This document shows positions 16,605 through 26,455 of a stretch of 64,000 nucleotides of DNA, piece by piece. Within the stretch, counting starts at the first letter, position 1. The number at the start of each line of letters is the position of its first letter. Made by a program: the position numbers and the translations under genes. This DNA is from Dyella marensis (GTDB lineage Bacteria > Pseudomonadota > Gammaproteobacteria > Xanthomonadales > Rhodanobacteraceae). The notes beneath the pieces are model-generated. The model made no database searches and was not told the DNA's origin. It saw only the letters and a list, made by a program, of their open reading frames with translations. The stretch is taken from NCBI RefSeq assembly GCF_900112865.1, contig NZ_FONH01000004.1, positions 285,790 to 349,789 on the forward strand. The letters run 5' to 3'.

Positions 16605-16702
16605 CCGGCGTAGGTTGGGGTGAGCGCCAGCGAACCCCAACATCACCGCTCAAGGTCACGCGCACGTTGGGGTTCGCCTTCGGCTCACCCCAACCTACGC
16701 CG
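16605..16702. repeat. Palindromic repeat family A, copy 1
   Basis: A 21-base arm at 16605-16625 is the reverse complement of 16682-16702; the inner part is an imperfect continuation. The core reads GTAGGTTGGGGTGAGC. It sits between the convergent ends of the DUF4399 and outer-membrane protein genes, where it may serve as a bidirectional terminator. Confidence 0.8.
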
Positions 16703-16705
16703 GCT

Positions 16706-17476
16706 TCAATGTCCGAAATACATCGCCACGCCGACGCCGGCTTCCCAGATCGGCGCGTGGCCGCCCAGGCGATGGCGCAGCCAGCCGTCGAACTGCAGAT
16801 TGGCCAACGGCTGCCAGGCCAGGCCGGTGCCGGCTTCGCTGCCGAAGCCTTGGTTCCCATCGTGCTGGGCCGAGGCTTCGACATAGGTGCCGAACTGCGG
16901 AGTGAACTGGTAGCCGACACTGGGCGCGAACTGCACGCTGTCCTTGCCGCCGCTGCGCTGCCACTGCGCGTAGTAGCCGAAGTTGAACTTGCCGCCGGTC
17001 TGCTGGGTGACATCCAGCCCCAGGGTGTAGGCGGGATGGTCGTTGCGGAAGGCGCGTGCGCCGTCGGTAAATTCCGCCGTGCCGAGCAGGCCCCATGACC
17101 ATAGTTCCCCGCTGACGGGTACCCATTTCAGTCCCAGCGTGGTGTCGCCGCGGCCGTGCACCGAGGGCTGGCCGGACTGGTGCAGGCGGTTGTACGGCGT
17201 GCCGCCCAGCTGCAGTTCGGTGCCGCCGCCCAGGCCCAGGCGCAGCAGGCTGTCGTAGGTGGACAGGTCGCTGGTGACGCCGGCGTCGCGCTGGCGGCTC
17301 CAGTCGGGCAGGCCCTGTTCGTAGGCGAACTGGCCGGCATGCAGCGGATTGGTGGCGAAGCCCCAGCCGGGGCGGTCGAAGCCCGGGGCGTCGTCGGCCA
17401 GCGCCGCCACGGTGCCGCAGGCCAGGGAGGCCGCCAGCAGGGCGCGGTGCCACCGGCCGAATCGGCTAAAATCCAT
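16706..17476 (-). CDS. Outer-membrane transporter-like protein (phenol MetA-type)
   Basis: 256 residues: signal peptide 1-28 (ending ALADD), then repeated beta strands with aromatic girdles and a C-terminal [20 protein letters not shown] and [10 protein letters not shown] resemble proteins annotated as transporter or MetA-pathway-of-phenol-degradation outer-membrane proteins. It is divergent from gltX with only 28 bases between the starts, so the promoters overlap. The substrate is unknown. Confidence 0.65.
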   Translation of the reverse strand: MDFSRFGRWHRALLAASLACGTVAALADDAPGFDRPGWGFATNPLHAGQFAYEQGLPDWSRQRDAGVTSDLSTYDSLLRLGLGGGTELQLGGTPYNRLHQSGQPSVHGRGDTTLGLKWVPVSGELWSWGLLGTAEFTDGARAFRNDHPAYTLGLDVTQQTGGKFNFGYYAQWQRSGGKDSVQFAPSVGYQFTPQFGTYVEASAQHDGNQGFGSEAGTGLAWQPLANLQFDGWLRHRLGGHAPIWEAGVGVAMYFGH

Positions 17477-17504
17477 CGTTTCGCTCCATACCCAAGAAGA
17501 TCCA

Positions 17505-18905
17505 ATGACCGTCCGCACCCGCTTCGCCCCCAGTCCCACCGGCTTCCTGCATATCGGCGGCGCCCGCACCGCGCTGTACTGCTGGCTGGAAGCGCGCCGC
17601 CGCGGCGGCCAGTTCGTGCTGCGCATCGAGGATACCGACCGCGAGCGTTCCACGCAGGAGGCGGTGCAGGCGATCCTGGACGGCATGAGCTGGCTGGGCC
17701 TGGTTCACGACGAGGGGCCGGTCTACCAGACCCATCGCCTGGACCGCTACAAGCAGGTGGCCGACGAGCTGCTCAAGGCCGGCAAGGCCTACTACGCCTA
17801 CGAGAGCAAGGAAGAGATCGAGGCCATGCGCGAGGCCGCCATGGCCCGCGGCGAGAAGCCGCGCTACAACGGCTACTACCGCGACCGCAACGAATCATTC
17901 CGGGAGGATCCCAACCGTGTGATCCGCTTCAAGAACCCGCTGGAAGGCTCGGTGGTGTTCGACGACAAGGTGAAGGGGCGCGTGGAGTGGGCCAATGCCG
18001 AGCTCGACGACCTGGTGATCTTCCGCTCCGACGGCTGGCCGACCTACAACTTCGCCGTGGTGGTCGACGATATCGACATGGGCATCACCGAGGTGATCCG
18101 CGGCGACGACCACGTCAACAACACGCCGCGCCAGATCAACATCTACAAGGCGCTGGACAAGCCGGTGCCGGAGTTCGCGCACCTGCCGATGATCCTGGGC
18201 CCGGACGGCCAGAAGCTGAGCAAGCGCCATGGCGCGGTGAGCGTGATGCAGTACCGCGACGACGGTTTCCTGCCGCATGCGCTGCTCAATTATCTGGTGC
18301 GGCTGGGCTGGTCGCATGGCGACCAGGAGATTTTCTCGCCGCAGGAGATGATCGAGCTGTTCGACATCGGCGATGTCAACAAGGCGGCGTCGCGCTTCGA
18401 CGTGACCAAGCTGTCCTGGCTCAACCAGCATTACCTGAAGACCGACGAGCCGCAGGCGATCGCGCCGGAATTCGAGTACCAGCTGCAGCTGGCCGGTATC
18501 GACTACAGCAAGGGTCCTTTGCCTGCCGATGTGATCGTCGCGCTGCGCGACCGCGTGCAGACGCTGAAGGAAATGGCCGAGCGCGCGAAGATCTGGTACG
18601 GCCCGATCGTCGAGTGGGACGACAAGGCGGTGGCCAAGCATCTGCAGAACGACGGTGCCGTGGCGGTGCTCGAGGAGGCGAAGGCGCTGTTCGCGGCGTG
18701 CGAATGGACGCCGGAGGCGATCCACCAGGCGGTGGAGCAGATCGCCGCCAGGCTCGAGCTGGGCATGGGCAAGATCGCCCAGCCGCTGCGCGTGGCGATG
18801 ACCGGCACGCAGGTGTCGCCGTCGATCGACCACACCGTGTACCTGGCCGGCCGCGAGGAAGCGCTCAAGCGCATCGACGACGCCATCGCGCGCGCGCGCG
18901 GCTGA
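17505..18905 (+). CDS. gltX: Glutamyl-tRNA synthetase
   Basis: 466 residues, normal length for bacterial GluRS, acting in the cytoplasm to charge tRNA-Glu. Class I signatures: the HIGH motif in [10 protein letters not shown] (about 12-21) and KLSKRHG, the KMSKS equivalent (about 238-244). The catalytic region contains EDTDRERST and [12 protein letters not shown]. The C-terminal anticodon-binding domain is complete. The ATG was chosen over an upstream frame because the family starts [12 protein letters not shown]. Confidence 0.97.
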   Translation: MTVRTRFAPSPTGFLHIGGARTALYCWLEARRRGGQFVLRIEDTDRERSTQEAVQAILDGMSWLGLVHDEGPVYQTHRLDRYKQVADELLKAGKAYYAYESKEEIEAMREAAMARGEKPRYNGYYRDRNESFREDPNRVIRFKNPLEGSVVFDDKVKGRVEWANAELDDLVIFRSDGWPTYNFAVVVDDIDMGITEVIRGDDHVNNTPRQINIYKALDKPVPEFAHLPMILGPDGQKLSKRHGAVSVMQYRDDGFLPHALLNYLVRLGWSHGDQEIFSPQEMIELFDIGDVNKAASRFDVTKLSWLNQHYLKTDEPQAIAPEFEYQLQLAGIDYSKGPLPADVIVALRDRVQTLKEMAERAKIWYGPIVEWDDKAVAKHLQNDGAVAVLEEAKALFAACEWTPEAIHQAVEQIAARLELGMGKIAQPLRVAMTGTQVSPSIDHTVYLAGREEALKRIDDAIARARG

Positions 18906-18920
18906 GGCGCGGCGCGCAGC

Positions 18921-19199
18921 ATGGACGAGCTGCTCGCCAGGGCCACCCAGGGCGTGGACATGGACGCGCCGGACGCGAGCTGGCACATCTTCTGGAACCT
19001 GATGGCGATGGTGCCGTGGGCGGCGCTGTTCTGGTGGTCGCTGGTCTTCGTCGCGGTAGGCGCGCTGCTGGGCTGGTGGCGCGGGCGCGTATGGGAAGGC
19101 GTGGTGTGGGCGGCGGTGCTGGGGCCGCTGGGCTGGGTGGCGATTCTGCTGCGTAGCCGGCGCCCGCTGCCGCCACCGTTGCCGCGCCGCCGGCCCTGA
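18921..19199 (+). CDS. Small two-helix membrane protein, hypothetical
   Basis: 92 residues. Two hydrophobic helices (about 24-50 and 58-78) are followed by a Pro/Arg-rich tail. It begins 15 bases after gltX and ends 48 bases before zur. Similar short proteins often follow gltX in related genomes, but no function was recognised. Confidence 0.6.
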   Translation: MDELLARATQGVDMDAPDASWHIFWNLMAMVPWAALFWWSLVFVAVGALLGWWRGRVWEGVVWAAVLGPLGWVAILLRSRRPLPPPLPRRRP

Positions 19200-19247
19200 A
19201 CGGGCTCTTACCCGAGCCGGTGTATCATCGCGCCCCGAGGTGAATCC

Positions 19248-19730
19248 ATGAGCCACTCCGCTACCGACAAGCCGCATGACCATCATCATCACGACGATGC
19301 CAAGGGCTTCGTGCGTGCGGTGGAACATGCCAGCGAGGAGCGCGGGCTGCGCCTGACGCCGCTGCGCAAGGAAGTGCTGGAACTGGTGGCCGCCGCCGGC
19401 AAGCCGGTGAAGGCCTACGACCTGCTCGACCACCTGCGCGAGCGCCACGGCAACGCCGCGCCGCCGACGGTGTACCGCGCGCTCGACTTCCTGCTCGAGC
19501 ACGGCTTCATCCACAAGCTGGAATCGATCAACGCCTTCGTGTCCTGTCATCATCCGGCCGAGGCGCACCAGGTGCCGTTCCTGATCTGCGACGTCTGCTC
19601 CAGCGCGCAGGAAGTGTGCGACGAGCGCGTGGCCGAGCTGATCGAGGCGCAGGCCAAGGCCTTCGGTTTCCGCCCGCAGGCGCAGACGCTGGAAGTGCAC
19701 GGCATCTGCAAGCACTGCCGCAAGGGCTGA
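19248..19730 (+). CDS. zur: Fur-family zinc uptake regulator Zur
   Basis: 160 residues. A His-rich N-terminal tail (H10-H15 region) precedes the winged helix (about 30-90, with TPLRKEVLEL and PPTVYRALDFLLEHG). The structural Zn site is C114-x2-C117 plus C154-x2-C157, and the HH/H motif at 101-107 fits the regulatory site. Zn-bound Zur represses uptake genes. Its neighbours are a ZnuD-like receptor with a Zur-box-like palindrome, a MerC protein and a CDF exporter, which supports Zur rather than Fur. Confidence 0.9.
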   Translation: MSHSATDKPHDHHHHDDAKGFVRAVEHASEERGLRLTPLRKEVLELVAAAGKPVKAYDLLDHLRERHGNAAPPTVYRALDFLLEHGFIHKLESINAFVSCHHPAEAHQVPFLICDVCSSAQEVCDERVAELIEAQAKAFGFRPQAQTLEVHGICKHCRKG

Positions 19731-19834
19731 GCACACTCGCCTGAAAGGCGGGGCGCGATGCGTTGCGCATCGCGCCCCTTGGTTTCGGCCGCATCGGGGG
19801 GGAGGGAGCGGCGCGGCCGAGAACGCGGTGGTGC

Positions 19835-21835
19835 TTAGAAGAACGCGCGCACGCCGGCCGATACGCTGCGGCCGGGCAGCAGGACTTCGTCCTTGAACAG
19901 CGACGTGGCCAGGCGGCCCTTGCGATTGGTGAGGTTGCTGCCGTCGAGGAAGGCTTCCCACTGGCTGCGTTCGCCGTTGTGGAAGGTCCACGCGGCATGC
20001 GCGTTCACCAGGGTGTAGCCGGCGGTGCGTGTTTCGAAGGCGGCGGTGCGGTTCTGCGCGAAGTAGCGCACGGCGCCGACGCTGGCGCGCAGGTCGTCGC
20101 GGCTCCAGCTCAGCTGGCCGCCGAGGCGTCCGGCCGGAATGCGCGGCAGGTTGCCGCCGCCGTGTTCGAGCTCGGCGCGCACGGTGTCGCCGTAGGCGCG
20201 GAAATCCCAGGCGCCGCTGGCATTGCGCGCAAGATGGAAGGTGGCTTCGGCTTCGGCGCCGCGGAACTTGGCGTCGCGCTGCGACCAGGTGCGCACCGGC
20301 ATGCCGTCTTCCACTGCGCCGGTATCGGCCAGGTAGATGAAGTCGTGGTAGCGGTTGGCGTAGACCGCGACTTTGCCTTCGACGAAATCGCCGTGGTAGT
20401 GCAGTGCCAGCTCGGCCTGGTTGGCGGTTTCCTTTTTCAGGTTGGCGTCGCCGATCTCGAAGGTGTTGGACGCGGCATGCGGACCGTGGGAGAACAGTTC
20501 TTCCTCGGCCGGCGCACGCTGGGCGCGGTCGAGGTTGAGGCTCAGGTGCCATTGCTGCGCGAAGCGCCACGAGGCGCCGGCGGAGAAGCTGGACGGTGAG
20601 AACTTCCGTCGCGGCTGATCGTCCGGCGTGACGGTGTGGCGGTCGGTGCGCGCGCCCAGTTCCAGCTTCACCGGGCCGAACTGGCGCTGCTCGGTGAGGA
20701 ACAGGCCCCAGGCCTTGGTCGAGGTCGGCGGCACGAAGGTCTCTTCGCCGACGGCGGAGAAGTCGCGATGGATGTACTGCAGACCGAAGGCGCCTTCCCA
20801 GCCGGCCAGCGGCTCGTGGGTGAACAGCACACGGCCTTCGTTGGCCTTGGTCTTGAAGGTGGTGCCGGCTTCCTCGCCTTCGTATTCCACGTGCTGATAG
20901 TCGTTGTGGCCGAAGCTCACTTCCGCCTTCGCAATGCCGGGCAGTGGTTTGTTGAAACCGCCCTTCATGTCGTAGCGGGTCTGTTCGAGCTTGATGTGCA
21001 CGGGCGGCTCGCCTTCCTCGGCGTTGCCCGGTTCGGCGGGGCTGCCGTACTTGTCGAGATAGCGCGACACCGACAGGCCGAAGTAACCCCAGTCGCCCAG
21101 CAGCGAAGCGCCGGCCGCGCCGGAGGTGGTCTTCACCTGGCTGTTGGCCTGGGTGCCGCCGGGGATGTCGTAGCTGCCGTCGTCGCGGCGCATGCCGTCG
21201 ACGTGCAGCGCGAACTGCCGGTTGCCGGCATCGGCGCGGAACAGGCCGGTCTTGCCTTCGGTGCCGCTGTCGTAGCGGCCCTCGGCGCGACCGCTGAAGC
21301 CGTTCTGCGGCGCCGCCATCGGGATGCGGCCGTCGACCACGTTGACCACGCCGCCGATGGCGCCGGAGCCGTAAAGCAGGGTCGACGGGCCTTTCAGCAC
21401 TTCGATCTGGTCGGCCAGGAAGGGCTCGACCGAAGTGGCGTGATCCTGGCTGATGTTGGAGACATCCTGCGAACCCAGGCCGTTTTCCAGCACCGCGACG
21501 CGCGGGCCATCCATGCCGCGGATCACCGGGCGGCCGACCGCCTTGCCCAGGCCGGTGGTCTGCACGCCGGGGATCGCGGAGACTGTCTCGCCCAGCGTGC
21601 CGGCCTTGACCTCGTCCAGCGCCGAGCCGGCCAGCACGGCGACCGGGGCGACGATCTGGTCGGCCTGCTGGCCCAGCGGCACGGCATTGACGGTGATCGC
21701 GTCCAGATCCTTGGCTTTGGCCTTGTGGTTGTCCTTGTCCGGCGCAACATCGGACGCGGCATCGGCGGCCTGCAGCGGCAGGGCGGCGGCGCCCAGGCTG
21801 GCGGCCAGGGCGAGGGTGAGCATGGTCTTGCGCAT
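19835..21835 (-). CDS. znuD: TonB-dependent zinc receptor, ZnuD-like
   Basis: 666 residues: signal peptide 1-24, a short charged segment (DKDNHKAKAK), TonB box LDAITVNAVP, plug (about 60-180 with RVAVLENGLGSQDVSN and IEVLKGPSTLLYGSGAIGGVVN), then the barrel ending FF. The sequence pattern is that of the ZnuD family, which imports zinc or zinc chelates across the outer membrane. The ATG was chosen because the longer frame crosses the promoter. The divergent promoter holds a TGTTA-N5-TAACA palindrome, as expected for Zur control. Confidence 0.88.
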   Translation of the reverse strand: MRKTMLTLALAASLGAAALPLQAADAASDVAPDKDNHKAKAKDLDAITVNAVPLGQQADQIVAPVAVLAGSALDEVKAGTLGETVSAIPGVQTTGLGKAVGRPVIRGMDGPRVAVLENGLGSQDVSNISQDHATSVEPFLADQIEVLKGPSTLLYGSGAIGGVVNVVDGRIPMAAPQNGFSGRAEGRYDSGTEGKTGLFRADAGNRQFALHVDGMRRDDGSYDIPGGTQANSQVKTTSGAAGASLLGDWGYFGLSVSRYLDKYGSPAEPGNAEEGEPPVHIKLEQTRYDMKGGFNKPLPGIAKAEVSFGHNDYQHVEYEGEEAGTTFKTKANEGRVLFTHEPLAGWEGAFGLQYIHRDFSAVGEETFVPPTSTKAWGLFLTEQRQFGPVKLELGARTDRHTVTPDDQPRRKFSPSSFSAGASWRFAQQWHLSLNLDRAQRAPAEEELFSHGPHAASNTFEIGDANLKKETANQAELALHYHGDFVEGKVAVYANRYHDFIYLADTGAVEDGMPVRTWSQRDAKFRGAEAEATFHLARNASGAWDFRAYGDTVRAELEHGGGNLPRIPAGRLGGQLSWSRDDLRASVGAVRYFAQNRTAAFETRTAGYTLVNAHAAWTFHNGERSQWEAFLDGSNLTNRKGRLATSLFKDEVLLPGRSVSAGVRAFF

Positions 21836-21885
21836 GTGGGGTGCTGCTCCTGGTGTATTCGGATGCGGGGAGTGGATTCCTGCAG

Positions 21886-21900
21886 TGTTATAAAGTAACA
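21886..21900. promoter_or_regulatory. Probable Zur box between znuD-like and merC-like genes
   Basis: TGTTA-TAAAG-TAACA, a 15-base palindrome with 5-base perfect arms in an AT-rich pocket. It lies 51 bases from the receptor ATG and 60 bases from the MerC ATG. It resembles the gammaproteobacterial Zur consensus built on GTTATA-TATAAC and could control both divergent genes. Confidence 0.65.
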
Positions 21901-21959
21901 TCACTTCCTGTCGCCCAGGCAAGAAGTCACGTTTGGCGCATTTTTTTACGAGTCGACCG

Positions 21960-22382
21960 ATGGACCAGGAGAGCAAAACCCGTTGGTGGCGCATTGCCGA
22001 TCGCATCGGTGCGACGGCTTCGTTCCTGTGCGCGATCCACTGCGCCGCGCTGCCGTTCGTGCTGGCGCTGCTGCCGCTGCTCGGCCTGGGCTTCCTCGCC
22101 GATCACCGCTTCGAGCGCGCCTTCGTGCTGTTCGCCTGCGTGCTGGCGCTGGTCAGCCTGCTCAGCGGCTATCGCCGCCATCGCCGCATGCTGCCGCTGC
22201 GCCTGGCTCTGCCGGGACTGGCGTTGCTGCTGTTGGGCGTGACGGTGGCCGAGGGTTATTCGATCGGCGTGCACAGCGCGCTGGTCACCTGCGGCGGCCT
22301 GCTCGTCGCGGCCGCGCATTTCATCAACCTGCGTGCGGATCGCGAGCAGGGCCACGTGCACAGCGTGGATTGCGCGCACTGA
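21960..22382 (+). CDS. MerC-domain membrane protein
   Basis: 140 residues with four predicted membrane helices. The MerC signature FLCAIHCAALP (Cys-x3-Cys near residues 16-20) lies in the first helix, and the C-terminus ends in a His/Cys-containing tail. It starts at the ATG at 21960; a TTG nine codons upstream is possible. It shares its promoter with the ZnuD-like receptor across a Zur-like box, so it may be a zinc uptake or handling protein rather than a mercury importer. That role is inferred from context. Confidence 0.8.
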   Translation: MDQESKTRWWRIADRIGATASFLCAIHCAALPFVLALLPLLGLGFLADHRFERAFVLFACVLALVSLLSGYRRHRRMLPLRLALPGLALLLLGVTVAEGYSIGVHSALVTCGGLLVAAAHFINLRADREQGHVHSVDCAH

Positions 22383-22431
22383 TGCGGCCTCGTGATTGTG
22401 TAACGGCGAGCGCGCTTCCTAGCATTCGCGC

Positions 22432-23415
22432 ATGAGTCATTCGCACGCCCATTCCCACCACGACGGTGATCGCCACGGTCATGCGCACGAGCATGGCGCG
22501 CACGATCACGCGCATGCCGGCGCCGGCATGAGCGGGCGCGAGCGCAAGCTCCTGGTCGCCTTCGTGCTCACCGCCTTGATGATGGTCGCCGAGGCGGTCG
22601 GCGGCCTGTGGTCCGGTTCGCTGGCGTTGCTGGCCGATGCCGGCCACATGTTGGTGGACGCGCTGGCGCTGCTGCTGGCGGTGCTCGGCGCATGGATGGC
22701 GCGCCGTCCCGCGGATGCGCGACGCAGCTATGGCTATGGGCGCGTGGAAGTGCTCGCGGGTTTTCTCAATGCGCTGACCCAGTTCGCGCTGGTGGCGTTC
22801 ATCGCGTACGAGGCGATCGAACGCCTGTTCACGCCGACGCCGATCCTGTCCGGCGTGATGTTCATCGTGGCGCTGGCCGGCCTGCTGGTGAACGTGGCGG
22901 TCCTGCGCACCCTGCATGGGCACGACCACGACGACGTCAACGTGGCCGGCGCGGCATTGCATGTACTGGGCGACCTGCTCGGCTCCGTGGCGGCCGTGCT
23001 GGCGGCGCTGGCGGTGCGCTGGCTCGGCTGGCTGTGGGCCGATCCGGTGCTGTCGCTGCTGGTGTCGCTGCTGATCCTCAACAGTGCCTGGCGCCTGCTG
23101 CGCCGCTCCGCGCACATCCTGCTGGAAGGCGTGCCGGAAGGATTGGATACGGGCGAGATCGAGCTCGCCCTGCGCGAGGCGGATGCGTCGATCAGCGATG
23201 TGCATCATCTGCATGTCTGGCAGCTGGCCTCCGGCTCGCGCATGGCCACGGTGCATGCGCAACTGCGCGACGACAGCCATGGCGCCACCGCCATCGCCGC
23301 GATCAATCGCGTGCTCGGCGAACGCTTCGGCATCCGGCACGTGACGGTGCAGATCGACTCCGGCCATTGCCCGGACCATGCCCAGGGTTGCGCTTCCGGT
23401 CGGCGCAGCGATTGA
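22432..23415 (+). CDS. Cation diffusion facilitator, zinc/cadmium exporter (CzcD/ZitB type)
   Basis: 327 residues. The His-rich N-terminus (1-30) is likely metal-buffering. Six membrane helices contain the transport-site pairs HMLVD (helix 2 region LLADAGHMLVDA) and HVLGD (helix 5), each with the His-x3-Asp of zinc CDF proteins. The C-terminal cytoplasmic domain contains HHLHVW. It exports Zn2+ or related ions in exchange for protons. Lying 49 bases after the MerC gene, it completes a zinc-balance module of import, sensing and export. Confidence 0.9.
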   Translation: MSHSHAHSHHDGDRHGHAHEHGAHDHAHAGAGMSGRERKLLVAFVLTALMMVAEAVGGLWSGSLALLADAGHMLVDALALLLAVLGAWMARRPADARRSYGYGRVEVLAGFLNALTQFALVAFIAYEAIERLFTPTPILSGVMFIVALAGLLVNVAVLRTLHGHDHDDVNVAGAALHVLGDLLGSVAAVLAALAVRWLGWLWADPVLSLLVSLLILNSAWRLLRRSAHILLEGVPEGLDTGEIELALREADASISDVHHLHVWQLASGSRMATVHAQLRDDSHGATAIAAINRVLGERFGIRHVTVQIDSGHCPDHAQGCASGRRSD

Positions 23416-23518
23416 ACACAAGGGCAGGCGCTTGCCGCCTATTGCGCTTTGGGCCGCCACTGATACGATGATCGGCCGTTCAACCTACGAATCACTCGTA
23501 AACCTTAAGGAGTTCCCC

Positions 23519-23683
23519 ATGGGCAAGGGCGATCGCAAGACCCGTCGCGGCAAGACTTACCGTGGCAGCTATGGCAACACCCGCGTGCATGGCGCGCAGC
23601 CGGCCGTGGTGGGCGCCAAGGAAACCGTGACCAAGCCGGCCGCCGCCAAGAAGGCCGCGCCTGCCAAGAAGAAGTCGGCCTGA
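23519..23683 (+). CDS. 30S ribosomal protein bTHX
   Basis: 54 residues. The N-terminal half (GKGDRKTRRGKTYRGSYGNTR) matches the conserved bTHX segment, here with an Ala/Lys-rich tail. TTAAGGAG precedes the ATG with good spacing. It binds 16S rRNA in the 30S head. A strong intrinsic terminator follows 78 bases downstream. Confidence 0.9.
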   Translation: MGKGDRKTRRGKTYRGSYGNTRVHGAQPAVVGAKETVTKPAAAKKAAPAKKKSA

Positions 23684-23760
23684 ACAAGTGAGTTGCGCGA
23701 ACCGGCTCGAACGAAGCCGGTTTGAACAGCCAGCTTGAACGACACGCTTCGGTCAGAACA

Positions 23761-23788
23761 AACCCCGCTTAGGCGGGGTTTTTCTTTT
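23761..23788 (+). terminator. Rho-independent terminator after the bTHX gene
   Basis: 8-base stem AACCCCGC / GCGGGGTT with loop TTAG (23761-23780), followed by TTTCTTTT. It separates the bTHX gene from the convergent 433-aa gene. Confidence 0.9.
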
Positions 23789-23810
23789 GAGGCGCGCCGC
23801 GCATGCCCGA

Positions 23811-25112
23811 TCATTGCCAGCGGGCGGCAAGGCGTCGCTGAGCGTCGTTCTCCTGCCAATCGGCTTGGTCCTGCGCGGAGGCCAGGCAGTTGCGCCATGT
23901 CGCGCCGGCTTGCTGCCACAGCGCTGACAGCGTGCGGAACCTGGTGCCGGCCAGCCACGCCCTGGCGCACAGGCGGCAGGCTCGTGCGTATTCCCCGTGG
24001 CGAACGAAGGCCTGCGTCATGCCTTCGATGGTCGCGACCGGCGGCAGCGGCTGGCGTTCGAGCTTGCGCGCCAGATCGAGGGCGACGCTGCCTTGCGGCC
24101 CCATGTCCGGCAGCGCCTCGTAAGCCAGCTGGATGGCCAGGCGGCAATGCAGGCTCGCCGCCTGCCGGCGTGGATCGCAGCCGGCGATGAAGGCGTGGGT
24201 GAGAGCATGGGAGAAGGCTTGCTTCGCGGCCTCTGCGGGACCGGCGCGTCCATGTTCCAGGGCGACTTCGGCCACGGCCATGGCGAAACGCGCGCTCGGC
24301 GAGCGGGCGAACAAGGCGTCCAGCAGGCGTTGCGCTTCGGCGAGCGCCCGCAGGCGGGTATTGCCACGCTCAGTGTGTGCGCGCCGATGCAGCACACGGG
24401 CCAAGAGGTATTCGCCCTCGTCGGCCATGCCCGCGACGCTACGCAAGCGCCCAGCCGCTGCCGCCGCGTCGGCGAGCGGGGCCGCCGCATCGCCGGTTTG
24501 CTGCTGCGCTTCGTACAGCAGAACCTCGATCCACACCCTGAGCACCGCACCGTCGCCGCGCTCGATCACCGATGCATGGCGCGCGGCCATGTCGCGCAGC
24601 GCGAACAGCCGCGAGGCGCCGCCCAGGCGCGCGGCCAGCGCCAGATCGAGTTCGATCAGCCGCGCCTGCCATCGAGGCTTGGTTTCCTCTGTTGCGCACG
24701 CTTCGCCGCATCGGGCATATCCGCAAGCAGTGCGATGCAGGGCATGCACCGCCGGCATGCCGACGTACGCCAGCCGTAACGCAAGCACCTGGGTCAGCAG
24801 CCAGCGGGCCGCATCGTCGTCGGACGCGCAGGCGTCGAGCAGGACCGATTCCCATGCCTCCAGCAGCGTGGCCGGGAAGATGGCGGTGTCCGCATGTTCG
24901 ATGACGGGAAAGAGCTGCCTGGCTTCGATCAGCAGCGGCAGGTCCGGCGCAAGCCGGGCAGCCAGTGCCTCGAGGTGCGAGAGCAGCGAAGAACGATGAT
25001 CCGAGGGCTGCGCCTGCTGTTCTGCGCTCCGCCCGACGATACGCGTGGCGTCATGACACGCATCGAGCGTCGCATCGGCACACTGCCTGTCCGGGTAACC
25101 GTTGGAATTCAC
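23811..25112 (-). CDS. Hypothetical 433-aa helical protein
   Basis: The protein is Ala/Leu/Arg-rich, almost entirely helical by composition, with repeated blocks of 30-40 residues (for example around ARWLLTQVLALRLAYVG and QAASLHCRLAIQLAYEAL) that suggest a TPR-like or alpha-solenoid fold. No enzyme motif was found. The start was set at GTG 25112 because GCAGGAGG lies 7 bases upstream; the ATGs at 25133 and 25139 would place that ribosome site inside the coding region. It follows hutI on the same strand by 110 bases, so read-through from the operon is possible. Confidence 0.65.
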   Translation of the reverse strand: MNSNGYPDRQCADATLDACHDATRIVGRSAEQQAQPSDHRSSLLSHLEALAARLAPDLPLLIEARQLFPVIEHADTAIFPATLLEAWESVLLDACASDDDAARWLLTQVLALRLAYVGMPAVHALHRTACGYARCGEACATEETKPRWQARLIELDLALAARLGGASRLFALRDMAARHASVIERGDGAVLRVWIEVLLYEAQQQTGDAAAPLADAAAAAGRLRSVAGMADEGEYLLARVLHRRAHTERGNTRLRALAEAQRLLDALFARSPSARFAMAVAEVALEHGRAGPAEAAKQAFSHALTHAFIAGCDPRRQAASLHCRLAIQLAYEALPDMGPQGSVALDLARKLERQPLPPVATIEGMTQAFVRHGEYARACRLCARAWLAGTRFRTLSALWQQAGATWRNCLASAQDQADWQENDAQRRLAARWQ

Positions 25113-25222
25113 GATCGTGCCTCCTGCACGCATCCGCACGCCCCGGTGCGGATTGCATGGGCAGGCTATCGAGAGGCCCGATCGGAATGTTCAGAAAGCA
25201 CCGCCATGCCGCGGCGAACGCT

Positions 25223-26455
25223 TCAGGCGGTTTCGATCCGGCGACCGCCGCAGTACACCGCACGCACCAGCCCGCCGCCGATCCAGTAGCACAGCTCCGC
25301 CGGCCGCTGCACCTGCCATACCACCAGATCCGCACGCTGCCCCACGGCGAGCGTGCCGCGATCGTCCAGGCCCAATGCACGCGCCGCATGCACCGTTACA
25401 CCACGCAGCGCCTCTTCCGGCGTGAGGCGGAACAAGGTGCACGCCATGCCGGCGGCCAGGCGCAGCGAAAGCAGGGGCGAGGTGCCCGGGTTGCAGTCGG
25501 TCGCCACGGCCATCGCCACGCCGTGTTCGCGCAAGGCGGCGATCGGCGGCAGTTTCGTCTCCCGCAACGCATAGAACGCGCCCGGCAACAGCACCGCCAC
25601 GGTGCCCTTCGCCGCCATCGCGCGCACGCCGTCCTCGCTCAGGTACTCCAGGTGATCGGCGGAAAGCCCATCGTATTCGGCCACCAGCGCCGCGCCTTCC
25701 AGATTGGACAGCTGTTCGGCATGCAGCTTGACGGGCAGGCCGAGCGAACGGGCGCGCTCGAACACGCGGCGCGTCTCTTCGCGGGTGAAGCCGATGCCTT
25801 CGCAGAACGCATCCACCGCATCGACCAGTCCCTCCGCCGCCAGCGCGGGCAAGATCCGGTCGCACACCAGCGCGACGTAGCCGTCGCGATCCTCCCGGTA
25901 TTCGGCCGGCAGCGCATGCAGGCCGAGGAAGCTGGTGCGCACGCCGATGCCCAGCGCCTCGCCCAGCCGCCGCGCTACGCGCAGCATGCGCCGCTCGCTC
26001 TCCAGTTCCAGTCCGTAGCCGGACTTGATCTCGAGCGTGGTGACGCCGTCGGCGAGCAGCGCGCGGGCGCGCGGCAGCGCCTGCGTGAACAGCTCGTCTT
26101 CGTCCGCCTCGCGCGTGGCCTTCACGGTGGAGGCGATACCGCCGCCGGCACGCGCGATTTCCTCGTAGCTGGCGCCGTTGAGGCGCAGGTCGAACTCGTG
26201 CGCGCGGTCGCCGCCGAAGACCAGGTGCGTGTGGCAATCGACCAGGCCAGGCGTCACCAGCGCGCCGTCGAGGTGTTCGACCGAGGCGGCACGCGCTTGC
26301 GCGTCGGCAGGAAGCTGCGCACGCGGCCCGATCCACGCGATGCGCCCGCCGGCCATGGCGAGCGCACCGTCCTCGATCAACCCGTACGGCTGCCCGCCAT
26401 CGAAAGTGGCCAGCGTCGCGCCGGTCAGCAGCAGATCCCAGGATGCGGTGTTCAT
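25223..26455 (-). CDS. hutI: Imidazolonepropionase
   Basis: 410 residues. Amidohydrolase fold with the Zn-binding motif [10 protein letters not shown] (about 73-82), EIKSGYG (about 142-148), LHAEQLSN (about 243-250) and [10 protein letters not shown] (about 318-327), all typical of HutI. It converts 4-imidazolone-5-propanoate to N-formimidoyl-L-glutamate. Its ATG overlaps the stop of the ClC gene by 4 bases, so the two are translationally coupled. The next enzyme, HutF, is encoded divergently at 29543. Confidence 0.95.
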   Translation of the reverse strand: MNTASWDLLLTGATLATFDGGQPYGLIEDGALAMAGGRIAWIGPRAQLPADAQARAASVEHLDGALVTPGLVDCHTHLVFGGDRAHEFDLRLNGASYEEIARAGGGIASTVKATREADEDELFTQALPRARALLADGVTTLEIKSGYGLELESERRMLRVARRLGEALGIGVRTSFLGLHALPAEYREDRDGYVALVCDRILPALAAEGLVDAVDAFCEGIGFTREETRRVFERARSLGLPVKLHAEQLSNLEGAALVAEYDGLSADHLEYLSEDGVRAMAAKGTVAVLLPGAFYALRETKLPPIAALREHGVAMAVATDCNPGTSPLLSLRLAAGMACTLFRLTPEEALRGVTVHAARALGLDDRGTLAVGQRADLVVWQVQRPAELCYWIGGGLVRAVYCGGRRIETA

